Assembly: GCA_046160825.1 (NCBI GenBank)
Contig: JBJXHC010000130.1
Span: 1 to 58,144 of the forward strand
Source: JBJXHC01 sp046160825
GTDB taxonomy: Bacteria > Bacteroidota > Ignavibacteria > UBA10030 > UBA6906
DNA length: 58,144 nucleotides
Direction: 5' to 3'
Position 1 is the stretch's first letter, and each line of letters starts with the position of its first letter. The notes under the pieces are model-generated. The model was not told the origin of the DNA. It saw only the letters and a list, made by a program, of their open reading frames with translations, and did no database searches. This document shows positions 1 through 8,814 of this stretch, one piece after another. The position numbers and the translations under genes were made by a program.

Positions 1-2
1 CT

Positions 3-905
3 ACCCCAACTCCGACAGTCACAACCATTACACCTACCGGGCTCAATGGCGGAACATCAACAGGCGGGTTTGTCCGTGGCATTGCCGTGGATCCGACAAA
101 CTCCAACAATGTGCTCGTGTGTTTTGGCAACTACAACTTCCAGAGCGTCTGGTACAGTACCAACGGCGGTTCTTCGTGGACCGACGTGGAAGGAAATCTC
201 GCTGGTCCAACAGGTCCATCAATTCGCTTCGCGTCGATCTTTCATATCAATGGCGAGATGCAGGTGTTTCTTGCAACGAGCGTCGGTGTTCTTTCCACTA
301 CTTCGCTCAATGGAAGTTCAACCGTTTGGGTGCAGGAGGGCGCGAATGAAATCGGTAACATCCTGACAGGTTATCTTGACTACCGACCATCCGATCAAAC
401 ACTTGCCGTTGGCACACACGCAAGAGGTGTATTCACAACACAATTCATGTCCCTTCCCTCGCTTGCAGTTTCGGTCGGCGCTGGCTGGAACATGCTCTCC
501 GATCCGATGAACACGCCGAACGATTCCATCGGTATTCTCTTTCCCGCACATGTGCCCCCGGCATACTCATACTCACCCGGTGTTGGCTACGAGCCCGCGA
601 ACGATATGGTAAGCGGCACGGGTTATTGGATGAAGTTTCAGACGGATGCAGTGGTGAGTATTTCCGGAGAACCGATAGATAGCCTTGATGTACAGGTGCA
701 GGCGGGTTGGAATCTCATAGGAGCCGTTTCTAGTCCTGTAGCAACGGGCGCAATTATCCAAACGCCATCAAACAATGTTGTCTCCGAGTATTACGAATTC
801 AATCCGACGGGTTACCTGAGAGCGGATACACTCTATCCGGGGAAGGCTTATTGGGTGAAGGTGGCTGGCGGCGGTGAGCTAAGGCTCGTTACGGCGGGAA
901 ACTAA
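3..905 (+). CDS. Secreted beta-propeller-like protein, C-terminal part (5' end outside window)
   Basis: The reading frame is open from the first bases, so only the C-terminal 300 residues are here; an internal GTG at 87 is not needed as a start. The first half has Ser/Thr-rich sequence and a BNR/sortilin-like propeller repeat (a YSTNGGSSW stretch, then another beta-rich unit ending in a THARGVF motif). The second half holds two copies of a GWN module: GWNMLSDP...GTGYWMKF and GWNLIGAVS...GKAYWVKV. Such paired modules are common at the ends of large secreted proteins of Ignavibacteria-type genomes and probably lie at the cell surface. No catalytic residues are visible. The exact function is unknown; an exported adhesin or glycan-binding protein is an inference. 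Confidence 0.7.
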   Translation, partial: TPTPTVTTITPTGLNGGTSTGGFVRGIAVDPTNSNNVLVCFGNYNFQSVWYSTNGGSSWTDVEGNLAGPTGPSIRFASIFHINGEMQVFLATSVGVLSTTSLNGSSTVWVQEGANEIGNILTGYLDYRPSDQTLAVGTHARGVFTTQFMSLPSLAVSVGAGWNMLSDPMNTPNDSIGILFPAHVPPAYSYSPGVGYEPANDMVSGTGYWMKFQTDAVVSISGEPIDSLDVQVQAGWNLIGAVSSPVATGAIIQTPSNNVVSEYYEFNPTGYLRADTLYPGKAYWVKVAGGGELRLVTAGN

Positions 906-950
906 TAGAACACATTGTTTCAAAAAACAATCGATGGATTTCCAGGCTGT

Positions 951-1592
951 TCAGCCTTTGAAGTTCAATTTTCTTTCTATCATCTCCACGACCATGTCCA
1001 AGTCTTCTCTTCTCTTCACAAAATCCAATCCATCGGACTCGATCACCAACAACGGTCCGCGTTTGTAACGCTTGATCCATGACTCGTAGTGGCCGTTAAG
1101 TTGCGCGAGGTATTCACGCTTGATAGATTGTTCAAAGTCCCGTCCGCGCAAAGAAATCTGTTTCATCAGTGTGTCAACGCTCGCACGAAGATAGATAAGC
1201 AAATCCGGGGGATGAAGAAACTCCGTCATCACGTCGTACAGAGCGAGATAATTCTCGTAGTCACGTTTCTCCATGTTGCCGATCTCGTGCAGATTACGAG
1301 CGAAGATCTCTGCATCCTCGTAGATCACCCGGTCGAGAATAACGGAGCGTTTTCCCTCGGTGATGGATTTCTGACTGCGGAAACGGTTGGAGAGAAAATA
1401 GACCTGCAGGTTGAACGACCAGCGAAGCATGTTCGCGTAGAAATCGCCTAGGTATGGATTATCGGCCACCGATTCAAAATACGGTTTCCAACCAAAGCGT
1501 TTCGCCAAGAGTTTGGTCAGCGACGATTTGCCTGCACCGATATTGCCAGCAACAGCAATAAAGACTTTTCTGGGGGGGTTCTTCCGTTTCAT
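951..1592 (-). CDS. Deoxynucleoside kinase (dCK/dGK family)
   Basis: This 213-residue cytosolic protein has a P-loop GNIGAGKSS at residues 16-24, the DR pair of the family at 87-88 (LDRVIYED) and an RGRDFE lid motif near residue 150. These are hallmarks of the deoxyadenosine/deoxyguanosine kinase family, which phosphorylates deoxynucleosides for salvage; length is normal for the family. Which nucleoside is preferred cannot be read from sequence. Its ATG overlaps the last four bases of the BtuF-like gene (ATGA), so the two are translationally coupled and should share the promoter at 2499-2527. The gene ends just beyond the previous, oppositely oriented gene. Confidence 0.9.
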   Translation of the reverse strand: MKRKNPPRKVFIAVAGNIGAGKSSLTKLLAKRFGWKPYFESVADNPYLGDFYANMLRWSFNLQVYFLSNRFRSQKSITEGKRSVILDRVIYEDAEIFARNLHEIGNMEKRDYENYLALYDVMTEFLHPPDLLIYLRASVDTLMKQISLRGRDFEQSIKREYLAQLNGHYESWIKRYKRGPLLVIESDGLDFVKRREDLDMVVEMIERKLNFKG

Positions 1593-2461
1593 TCGTGTCC
1601 TTCGTGGATAATCTTATCGAGAAGTTCAAGTGCGTCAATTGCGCGTGGTCCGGGACGGGAAACAATATCGGAATTGATACGGGCCACACGATTATTACGA
1701 ACAGCGTTGATAGTAGCCCATTCCGGGAACATACTCAAGAGCTCATCTGGATCACGCATCGCATCCGACATGACAATGAGTACGTCCGGGTTTTCGACAA
1801 CCACCGATTCGCGGCTGTACGTGGGATACGTCGCGGGAGATGACGCGGCAATGTTACCTCCGCCAGCCATTTCCAGCAACTCGGCCAGAAACGTTTTGCT
1901 GCCGACAACAATGAGCGGTTGGAGTGCCACGATCATCAATACCTTCGGGGTGACGCGTGCGTGCGCCGGAGCTGTGATGCGTCGCTCACGCAATTGCATT
2001 GAGGCAACAAGCTCATCTGCTTCGTCCTTGTGGCGCGTCAACGCGCCGAGGTCGGTGATGGATTTGTAGATGCCCGTCATGTTGCGCGGGTTGGTGACGA
2101 AAACCGGCACGTTCAACGACGTGAGTCGTGCGAAATCCTCGCGCATGTTTCCTTCCATGCTCAAGATAATCAGGTCAGGCTCCACGCCGACGACCGTCTC
2201 GATGCTGGGATTAATGACGCCGCCCACCCGCGCTTTGACTTTTGTCTCTTCAGGGTAGTTGCAGTAGTCCGTTACGCCCGCTACTTGATCACCCGCGCCG
2301 ATGGCAAACAATGTCTCGGTGATGCTCGGCGCAAGCGAGACGATGTGCTGTGGGGGCGTGGAAAGCTCGACAGCGCGACCCAGGTCGTCGGTGAGTGTAA
2401 CTTGTGCATGAACGCTGCATGCAAGAAGAAATACGACTATGAAGGAAATCCGAGTGAGCAT
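1589..2461 (-). CDS. BtuF-like periplasmic substrate-binding protein (cobalamin or iron-chelate)
   Basis: The 290-residue product has an export signal (residues 1-20) with either a lipobox-like LLAC around Cys15 or a signal peptidase I site at VHAQ. The mature part begins with VTLTDDLGRAVEL and the HIVSLAPSITETLFAIGAGDQVAGVTDYCNYPEE segment typical of class III binding proteins (BtuF, FhuD). These deliver vitamin B12 or iron chelates to an ABC importer. No permease or ATPase gene is adjacent, so the partner must be encoded elsewhere. The TDYCNYP motif is more frequent in BtuF-like members, which favours cobalamin, but this is inference. It is the first gene of a two-gene unit with the deoxynucleoside kinase. 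Confidence 0.85.
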   Translation of the reverse strand: MLTRISFIVVFLLACSVHAQVTLTDDLGRAVELSTPPQHIVSLAPSITETLFAIGAGDQVAGVTDYCNYPEETKVKARVGGVINPSIETVVGVEPDLIILSMEGNMREDFARLTSLNVPVFVTNPRNMTGIYKSITDLGALTRHKDEADELVASMQLRERRITAPAHARVTPKVLMIVALQPLIVVGSKTFLAELLEMAGGGNIAASSPATYPTYSRESVVVENPDVLIVMSDAMRDPDELLSMFPEWATINAVRNNRVARINSDIVSRPGPRAIDALELLDKIIHEGHE

Positions 2462-2498
2462 TGAAACCGTCTGGGGAAGGGGAGAAAATCACTTGCAG

Positions 2499-2527
2499 AA
2501 TATAGCAGGTGCGGAAGGGAGAAGCAA
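2499..2527 (-). promoter_or_regulatory. Promoter for the btuF-like/dNK pair
   Basis: On the minus strand a TTGCTT box (2522-2527) is followed after exactly 17 bases by TATATT (2499-2504). The predicted start of transcription is near 2492, leaving a leader of about 30 bases before the ATG at 2461. The same box pair and spacing recur in front of several other genes in this window. Confidence 0.65.
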
Positions 2528-2730
2528 GGCGTCCGCGAGAGATGCAAGGAGTAAGTTTCGTGAACCTCCGATGCTTGGCGGGTCATCGTACGCATTATTT
2601 TTTGATGGCAGGTTGGAGTCCTTTCCTGAACGGCGACAATTTTAAACGTGATCCGTTCGTTGACTTTCCATACCTTTTTGTGGAAATTGGGCTGGGTTTT
2701 CAACTGGATTCAGTTACAAAAGGATGCGGC

Positions 2731-3993
2731 GTGGATAAGTTCGTGATTCAAGGCGGCAAGAAACTTAACGGGACACTCAAGATTAGCGGAGCGAAAAATG
2801 CATCGCTCGCGCTGATGCCGGCCGCGCTTCTTGCAAGCGGGAAATTCCAACTTCGTAATACTCCCAATCTCCGCGATGTCACAACCATGTCCAGTTTATT
2901 GAAATCCATGGGTGTGAAGTCCGAGATGAAGGGGGATGTGCTGACGCTTGACACGACGGGTGTGAACAAATTCGAAGCGCCATACACGCACGTGAAAAAA
3001 ATGCGTGCGTCGATCTACGTTCTCGGGCCGCTTGTCGCTCGCTACGGTCGTGCCAAAGTATCACTTCCAGGTGGTTGTGCATGGGGTCCACGTCCGGTGA
3101 ATCTTCATATCGAAGGAATCCGCAAACTCGGAGCCGAAGTTGAGTTAAAGCGTGGTTATATTAACGCGAAAGCTGACCGTCTGAAGGGCGCGAAGATTCA
3201 TTTTGATATTTCCAGTGTCGGAGCGACCGGGAATGTAATGATGGCGGCAGTGCTGGCAAAAGGAACGACACTCATCGAGAACGCGGCCATAGAACCGGAG
3301 ATCACCGCACTCGCGGAATTCCTCGTTGGTATGGGAGCAAAGATTGATGGTGTGGGAACAAATCGGATTGAGATCGAGGGTGTTGATGAATTGCATCAGA
3401 CGGATGTGACGACAATCCCGGACAGGATTGAGGCGGGGACATTCCTCGTTGCTGCCGCAATAACCGGAGGGAAGATCACGCTGACGAATGTGAACCCGGA
3501 TCAGTTCTCGGCAGTCACAGCGAAGCTCGAAGATGCCGGATGCAAAGTGAATATCGGAGGGAACAACGTCACCCTGGAATCCACAGGTATCATCAAACCC
3601 GTGGATGTCACCGCGTCGATCTATCCCGGCTTCCCCACGGATATGCAGGCACAATGGATTGCGTTGATGGCGATTGCCAACGGAACCTCAGTGGTTACCG
3701 ATATGATTTATTCTGATCGTTTCAAACATGTGCCGGAACTTGCCCGCATGGGTGCTGACATAGAAATGAAAGAGAACGCCGCCGTTGTACGGGGCGTCAA
3801 ACAGCTTATGGGCGCGCCGGTAATGTCCACGGACCTGCGCGCTTCCGCTTCGCTGGTACTTGCCGGACTTGCGGCCGAGGGCGCAACCGAAGTTCTGCGC
3901 GTGTATCACATCGACCGCGGGTATGAAGCCATTGAAAAGAAGCTGCAAGGCCTTGGCGCGCAGATCGAACGTGTTTCCGGCGAAGAGTTCTAA
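2731..3993 (+). CDS. murA: UDP-N-acetylglucosamine 1-carboxyvinyltransferase MurA
   Basis: MurA transfers enolpyruvate from PEP to UDP-GlcNAc, the first committed step of peptidoglycan synthesis in the cytosol. The product is 420 residues, the normal length. It starts with the DKFVIQGG-KLNG-KISGAKNA signature and has the catalytic cysteine in SLPGGCAWGPRP at residue 116, inside RASIYVLGPLVARYG...GC. I place the start at the GTG at 2731, behind AAAGGA, because the family begins there; the frame stays open upstream to 2509, but those residues resemble no MurA. The stop is followed six bases later by the metallopeptidase gene, so the two are probably co-transcribed. No clear promoter was found. 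Confidence 0.96.
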   Translation: MDKFVIQGGKKLNGTLKISGAKNASLALMPAALLASGKFQLRNTPNLRDVTTMSSLLKSMGVKSEMKGDVLTLDTTGVNKFEAPYTHVKKMRASIYVLGPLVARYGRAKVSLPGGCAWGPRPVNLHIEGIRKLGAEVELKRGYINAKADRLKGAKIHFDISSVGATGNVMMAAVLAKGTTLIENAAIEPEITALAEFLVGMGAKIDGVGTNRIEIEGVDELHQTDVTTIPDRIEAGTFLVAAAITGGKITLTNVNPDQFSAVTAKLEDAGCKVNIGGNNVTLESTGIIKPVDVTASIYPGFPTDMQAQWIALMAIANGTSVVTDMIYSDRFKHVPELARMGADIEMKENAAVVRGVKQLMGAPVMSTDLRASASLVLAGLAAEGATEVLRVYHIDRGYEAIEKKLQGLGAQIERVSGEEF

Positions 3994-3999
3994 TCTTCC

Positions 4000-6252
4000 A
4001 TGATGGCAAAACGAAGCGTCATTGTTCCCCCAATACTCTACCTCGTTGTCTCCATCGTTTGTACTCAAACTCCATTGCTCAACTACCTCGGCTTCGAGTT
4101 CTCTCTGCTTTTTGCCGTACTTTCCTCTTTCGTTGCAGCGTTCATCGTTATCGACCGTTTGAAGGATCGGTCCGACACGCCAAACTCACTGCGAGCATTC
4201 AAGGATGCGCTCGTTCTGAATTATATCCTTCTCATTATTCCTCTTGTAGTTATGGTGACGAACGCGTTCTTTGTGAGGAATTGTTCGTTGCTTGAAGGAC
4301 TCGCGTTCTTCCTACTGCTTCCAGCCGTCAGTGTCTGGTTTGCATCCAGCCTTGGATTCTTCTGCGCTGTTCATTATCGTCACCCGAGGGCGATCTTCGT
4401 CCTGTTCGTCCTCCTTACCGTTGCATACGCCGCAGCGCTTGGCTACTTCACCCCCGCAATCTTCTCATACAATTTCTTCTACGGATATTTCCCCGGTCTC
4501 ACGTACGATGAAGCGCTCGGAATTCCAATGCCGCTTATTGTTTTCCGATTAATGACGGCTGTTCTCGGTGCGGTGATTTTGTGGATGGCAATCATCCTTA
4601 GTGATATCACAAGGCCACCGGACTCCACGGCGCGGAAAGGAATCGCGTTGTTGAAATCGTTGTTCGCTCCGAAGCGACGGATGGTGACCGGTGCAGTTGT
4701 CGTCTGCATAATTGCTTTGTACTTCTTCCGCGCTCCACTGGGATTTGAATCACCATCCTGGTATATCCAGCAGGAACTTGGTGAGAAGATAGAGACCGAG
4801 CACTTCATTATTTACTATTCACCGGACTCCTTTTCCGATGAGGAACTCCCGTGGATTGCAGCAGAGCATGAATTCCGGCTGCACCAGATTGTCGGGGTGT
4901 TCAATCTTGCTCCGCAAGAACGTGTCGAATCATACATCTATCCCTCTGCCGATGCGAAGCTTAGACTGATGGGTGCGGGACAAACGAATCTTGCAAAGCC
5001 CTGGAGCAACCAGATTCACATTACACGACAATCGTTGGATGCAACACTGAAGCATGAACTTGTCCATGTTGTAGCGGCTCCCTTCGGCGCGCCGATTATA
5101 CGGGCAAGTTTGAGTACGGGACTTGTTGAAGGACTTGCCATGGCAATTGAGTGGAACTGGGGTCACCGGACTCTTCACCAGTATGCCGCAGCGATGAGAC
5201 GTTTTGGCGTTGCGCCGGACATCGAACTTCTCATGACACCGTGGGGATTTGCATCACGGTCGTCTTCGATCAGCTATGTGCTTGCGGGATCGTTCTGCCG
5301 GTACCTCGTCGACCGTTACGGCATCCGGTTGATGACGATGGTGTATGGAAGCGGTGACTTCGAGACGGTGTATGGACGATCACTCACTCGGCTCATAGAA
5401 GAATGGAACACTTATCTCGACCGCATCGACGTGCCGGAGGGCGAACGCGATGTCGTTGATGTTCTCTTTCGCCGCCCGGCCATCTTCGAAAAAGTGTGTG
5501 CTCGCGTTATCGCGGCGCGGAACGCTGAAGCGGCCAAGCTCTTTGCGCAGCGGCAATACGCTGAAGCGACAACGTTCTACGCTGAATCTTATCGCGAGGC
5601 GAAAGGATATGACGCGCTCGGTGGCTTCGTGACGAGCTCACTGTATGCCGGAATATATGATAACGTGATCACCACATTTGACACCGTCATGCGGAAGGAT
5701 AAAAACCCCGCGCAGTATCTTCCACAGTACGTTCAAGTGGGAATTGCTGCGTGGGCACAGGACGATACATCGCTTGCAAACGATCTCTTTGTAAGAGTAG
5801 AGTCTTCCAACGTGCTGGAATCCCAGACGGAAACCGCAGCGCTTTGTCGAGCAGCATTGAATGATTCTGTGAACTGCGGACGGCTTCTGAAATATTTCCA
5901 CACGGCCGCCTCAGATACGGATCGAATTGCGCTTCTTGATTCGATGATTGCTGCCGATGCCATCGATTGGGTCCCGTTCTACCTTAAGGCGAAAGTACTC
6001 ACTCGCCTCCGCAAGTGGGAAGAGGTGTTGACATCGTTACACCGGCTTGAACCCGGACTTGAGAACCGGCACCTTGAGATAATTCGTTGGAAAACAATGG
6101 GGCTGGCACTCTTCCGCCTTCGTCGTTTCCGGGAAGCCCGGACGGCCTTTTGGACATCACTGAATTTCATCAATACCGATGTCGCTCAGGATGAAATAAA
6201 CGAATGGATCGACCGGTGCGAGTGGATCGAAGAATACTGGAGTCTTCAATGA
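4000..6252 (+). CDS. Multi-pass membrane gluzincin-like metallopeptidase with C-terminal TPR-like region
   Basis: The 750-residue protein has about seven hydrophobic segments in residues 5-245, then a soluble part. Residues 262-275 (KIETEHFIIYYSPDS) open a peptidase MA-like domain with the zinc motif HELVH at 352-356 and a second glutamate in LVEGLA (E377), the spacing expected of a gluzincin zinc site. From about residue 500 the sequence is helical with Ala/Tyr/Leu repeats resembling tetratricopeptide units (for example QRQYAEATTFYAESYREAKGYDALGG). The peptidase domain should sit on one face of the membrane with the TPR region. The substrate is unknown. It lies six bases after murA and overlaps the GT9 gene by ATGA, suggesting a role in envelope building. 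An ATG three bases downstream is an equal start. Confidence 0.7.
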   Translation: MMAKRSVIVPPILYLVVSIVCTQTPLLNYLGFEFSLLFAVLSSFVAAFIVIDRLKDRSDTPNSLRAFKDALVLNYILLIIPLVVMVTNAFFVRNCSLLEGLAFFLLLPAVSVWFASSLGFFCAVHYRHPRAIFVLFVLLTVAYAAALGYFTPAIFSYNFFYGYFPGLTYDEALGIPMPLIVFRLMTAVLGAVILWMAIILSDITRPPDSTARKGIALLKSLFAPKRRMVTGAVVVCIIALYFFRAPLGFESPSWYIQQELGEKIETEHFIIYYSPDSFSDEELPWIAAEHEFRLHQIVGVFNLAPQERVESYIYPSADAKLRLMGAGQTNLAKPWSNQIHITRQSLDATLKHELVHVVAAPFGAPIIRASLSTGLVEGLAMAIEWNWGHRTLHQYAAAMRRFGVAPDIELLMTPWGFASRSSSISYVLAGSFCRYLVDRYGIRLMTMVYGSGDFETVYGRSLTRLIEEWNTYLDRIDVPEGERDVVDVLFRRPAIFEKVCARVIAARNAEAAKLFAQRQYAEATTFYAESYREAKGYDALGGFVTSSLYAGIYDNVITTFDTVMRKDKNPAQYLPQYVQVGIAAWAQDDTSLANDLFVRVESSNVLESQTETAALCRAALNDSVNCGRLLKYFHTAASDTDRIALLDSMIAADAIDWVPFYLKAKVLTRLRKWEEVLTSLHRLEPGLENRHLEIIRWKTMGLALFRLRRFREARTAFWTSLNFINTDVAQDEINEWIDRCEWIEEYWSLQ

Positions 6253-7313
6253 AGAACCAGACTCGATACTCCCGTATCCTCTTGAGCCGGATGAAATTCA
6301 TTGGCGATGTGGTGCTGACGACGCCGGTAATTCGATCCCTACGCAACGCGTTTCCCGACGCGTACATCGCGTACATGGGAGAGAAGAATGCAGTTTCGTT
6401 GCTCGAACATAACTCCAACCTCAATGAGATCATCCCGTTTGATTTCTCACGACCTACTCTACTCGAACAACCGCGCGTTGCTTGGCAATTACGTCGGCGA
6501 AAGTTCGATCTTGCCATTGATCTCTTCGGCAATCCACGCACAGCGTTGCTTACGTACTTGACAGGCGCCAAGACACGCGTCGGCCCAGCACGCAAAGGAC
6601 GCGGCAAGCTCTACACCATCCAGGCGTCTGATGATGGGAAACCGAAAATGGCGATCGATTTCCACAATCAATACATCAAGGCGGCTGGTATCGAGCCGAC
6701 ATCTGATCGGACAGAGATAATTCTTACCGACGATGAAAAGCGTGAAGCACGTATCTATCTTCAATGGCTTGACTATGAACGAAACCCGCTTGACATGACC
6801 AAGCCGATTATCGGTATTCATCCGGGGGCGACCTGGCCCGCAAAGAAATGGGACGCGGATCGCTTTGGTCAACTTGCAGATATGATTGCTGCGAAGCTCG
6901 GCGTCCAAATTATTCTCACCGCTGGACCGGGAGATTCTGAAACCACAAGTGCCACATTAAAAAATTCGTTCGCCAATATCAAAGTGGTTGCAGGTCTTCC
7001 TCTCCGACAACTTGCTGCGGTCATCTCACTCTGCTCTGCGTATGTTGCCAACGACAATGGCACAATGCATATTGCTGCGGCGCTTGGAGTTCCCACCGTC
7101 GGCATCTTTGGTCCGGGTGAGGAGGACATCTGGTTTCCGTATTCAAGCGATGATGGTCATGTTGCTCTCCGCAAGGATGTTCCGTGTCATCCCTGTCATC
7201 TCGACTTTTGTAACAGGGAGGGTGAGGGATATATGGAGTGTATGAAGCTATTGAGCGTTCAGGATGTGTTTGAAGCGGTCAGTCGCTCTTTCCGAAGACA
7301 AGGGGATTTGTAG
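6249..7313 (+). CDS. Family 9 glycosyltransferase (lipopolysaccharide heptosyltransferase type)
   Basis: The 354-residue product starts with RILLSRMKFIGDVVLTTPVIRSLRNAFP, the N-terminal nucleotide-binding motif of GT9 enzymes such as WaaC, WaaF and RfaQ. The C-terminal half contains IGIHPGATWPAKKW and VANDNGTMHIAAALGVPTVGIFGP, the donor-binding motifs. Members add heptose or a related sugar to lipid A-core acceptors at the inner face of the cytoplasmic membrane. The ATG overlaps the preceding stop (ATGA), which supports this start over an in-frame codon at 6204. It ends with a Cys-rich stretch (CHPCHLDFCNREG) that is frequent in this family. The exact sugar cannot be assigned. Confidence 0.9.
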   Translation: MKNQTRYSRILLSRMKFIGDVVLTTPVIRSLRNAFPDAYIAYMGEKNAVSLLEHNSNLNEIIPFDFSRPTLLEQPRVAWQLRRRKFDLAIDLFGNPRTALLTYLTGAKTRVGPARKGRGKLYTIQASDDGKPKMAIDFHNQYIKAAGIEPTSDRTEIILTDDEKREARIYLQWLDYERNPLDMTKPIIGIHPGATWPAKKWDADRFGQLADMIAAKLGVQIILTAGPGDSETTSATLKNSFANIKVVAGLPLRQLAAVISLCSAYVANDNGTMHIAAALGVPTVGIFGPGEEDIWFPYSSDDGHVALRKDVPCHPCHLDFCNREGEGYMECMKLLSVQDVFEAVSRSFRRQGDL

Positions 7314-7344
7314 GGTCTTAGATTCATTGCCGGGTAAGCGTGGC

Positions 7345-7410
7345 GGACAAACGGGGACGTTTGTCCTACGACCTATTGACCGAGAAGTAGGTAAGCGTCC
7401 CCGCTTGACC
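7345..7410. repeat. Two tandem hairpins (REP-like) between the GT9 gene and eno
   Basis: A perfect 9-bp inverted repeat GGACAAACG / CGTTTGTCC (7345-7353 and 7358-7366) encloses the loop GGGA. About 25 bases on, an imperfect stem GGTAAGCG / CGCTTGACC surrounds TCCC. The GGTAAGCG octamer also occurs just before the first hairpin. No T-run follows either stem, so a rho-independent terminator is unlikely. The form is that of dispersed intergenic palindromes. The rest of the 214-base gap holds the eno promoter. Confidence 0.5.
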
Positions 7411-7444
7411 GAATGGTTCAAACTTTAGCACGGGATTCATTTCG

Positions 7445-7474
7445 TTGATTTTCTCCTCATTTTTGCTGTACTTT
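7445..7474 (+). promoter_or_regulatory. Probable promoter of eno
   Basis: TTGATT (7445-7450) and TACTTT (7469-7474) are separated by 18 bases. Transcription would begin near 7481, about 45 bases before the eno ATG. The TACTTT box is shared with the probable ffh promoter. Spacing is one base longer than in the other promoters of this window, so confidence is moderate. Confidence 0.45.
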
Positions 7475-7527
7475 GCACACGTTTTTATCTCCCACCAATA
7501 CATGAATGACCCGAATCCGGAGAGTGC

Positions 7528-8811
7528 ATGAGTACTGTTATTAGCGATATCTTTGCGCGTGAGATCCTTGACTCCCGCGGCAATCCAACAATAGAAGTTG
7601 ATGTTGAACTGGAGGGCGGCATTATTGGTCGCGCTGCCGTGCCGAGCGGTGCGTCCACGGGTGAGCACGAAGCGGTCGAACTGCGAGACGGCGACAAAGC
7701 ACGCTATCTCGGCAAGGGCGTTTTGAATGCTGTTGAGCACGTGAACAATGTGATCGCAGAAGAGCTGACCGGCTACGATGCATCCGATCAGGCCGGAGTC
7801 GATGAGTTGATGATCACACTCGACGGAACAAAGAACAAGTCGAAGTTTGGCGCGAACGCCATCCTCGGCGTTTCACTGGCGACAGCGAAGGCCGCGGCCC
7901 AGGCAACGAATCTCCCCCTATACAAATACATCGGCGGATCGAACGCCAAGGTTCTCCCTGTGCCGATGATGAACATTCTCAATGGCGGAAAACATGCGGA
8001 CAATAATGTGGACTTGCAGGAGTTCATGATTGTGCCGACCGAGGCGGAACGCTTTAGTGAAGCATTGAGAATGGGCGTGGAGGTATTTCACGCACTCAAA
8101 TCCGTTCTCCACAAGAAGGGTTACAACACAGCGGTTGGGGATGAAGGTGGATTTGCCCCGAGCCTGAAGAGTAATGACGAAGCGCTTGACGTGATCCTCG
8201 AAGCAATTACGAAAGCGGGGTACGCGCCAGGCAAAGACATCCATCTTGCACTTGACGTTGCTTCCAGCGAAATGTGGGACGACGGGAAATACCTCTTCTA
8301 CAAATCCACGAAGGAAAAGAAATCCAAAGAGCAGATGGTTGCGTTCTACGAGAATTGGGTGAAACAGTATCCCATCATCTCTATTGAAGACGGCATGGCG
8401 GAAAACGATTGGGAGGGCTGGAAGATGTTGACCGACGCTCTCGGAAAGACAACCCAGCTTGTAGGCGATGACCTGTTCGTGACGAATACGGAGTTCCTCA
8501 GCAAGGGAATTGACCGCGGCATCGCAAACTCGATTCTCGTGAAGGTCAACCAGATCGGAACGCTTACCGAGACCCTTGATGCAATTGAAATGGCAAAACG
8601 TGCCGGTTATACGTGTATCATCAGCCACCGCAGCGGTGAGACGGAAGACTCCACCATTGCCGATATTGCCGTTGCAACAAATGCCGGACAGATCAAGACC
8701 GGATCGGCAAGCCGCACAGACCGTGTTGCAAAGTACAACCAGTTGTTGAGGATCGAGGAAGAGCTTGGAGACAATGCCATTTATCCGGCGTTGGCGGCGT
8801 TTAAAAGGTAA
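7528..8811 (+). CDS. eno: Enolase
   Basis: Enolase interconverts 2-phosphoglycerate and phosphoenolpyruvate in glycolysis and gluconeogenesis. The 427-residue product is full length and shows the family signatures: AREILDSRGNPTIEVDV at the N-terminus, VPSGASTGEHEAVELRD (substrate loop), GDEGGFAPSL, SIEDGMAENDWEGW (metal ligands), GDDLFVTN and ISHRSGETEDSTIADIAV (the enolase signature). The ATG follows a GGAGAG ribosome site. Only three bases separate its stop from the GTG of the methyltransferase-nuclease gene, whose ribosome-binding sequence AAAAGG is the last coding sequence of eno. This makes an operon of a glycolytic gene with a DNA-modifying enzyme, which is unusual. Confidence 0.98.
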   Translation: MSTVISDIFAREILDSRGNPTIEVDVELEGGIIGRAAVPSGASTGEHEAVELRDGDKARYLGKGVLNAVEHVNNVIAEELTGYDASDQAGVDELMITLDGTKNKSKFGANAILGVSLATAKAAAQATNLPLYKYIGGSNAKVLPVPMMNILNGGKHADNNVDLQEFMIVPTEAERFSEALRMGVEVFHALKSVLHKKGYNTAVGDEGGFAPSLKSNDEALDVILEAITKAGYAPGKDIHLALDVASSEMWDDGKYLFYKSTKEKKSKEQMVAFYENWVKQYPIISIEDGMAENDWEGWKMLTDALGKTTQLVGDDLFVTNTEFLSKGIDRGIANSILVKVNQIGTLTETLDAIEMAKRAGYTCIISHRSGETEDSTIADIAVATNAGQIKTGSASRTDRVAKYNQLLRIEEELGDNAIYPALAAFKR

Positions 8812-8814
8812 CGC

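Noticed and set aside
914..931. Hairpin ATTGTTT-CAAA-AAACAAT as terminator between convergent genes
   Set aside because: The stem has a single G-C pair and no clear T-tail in either direction; it is probably chance in an AT-rich gap.
2509..2730. N-terminal extension of MurA in the same open frame
   Set aside because: The extra 74 residues match no MurA, lie across the divergent promoter region, and a GTG with AAAGGA at 2731 gives the normal family start.
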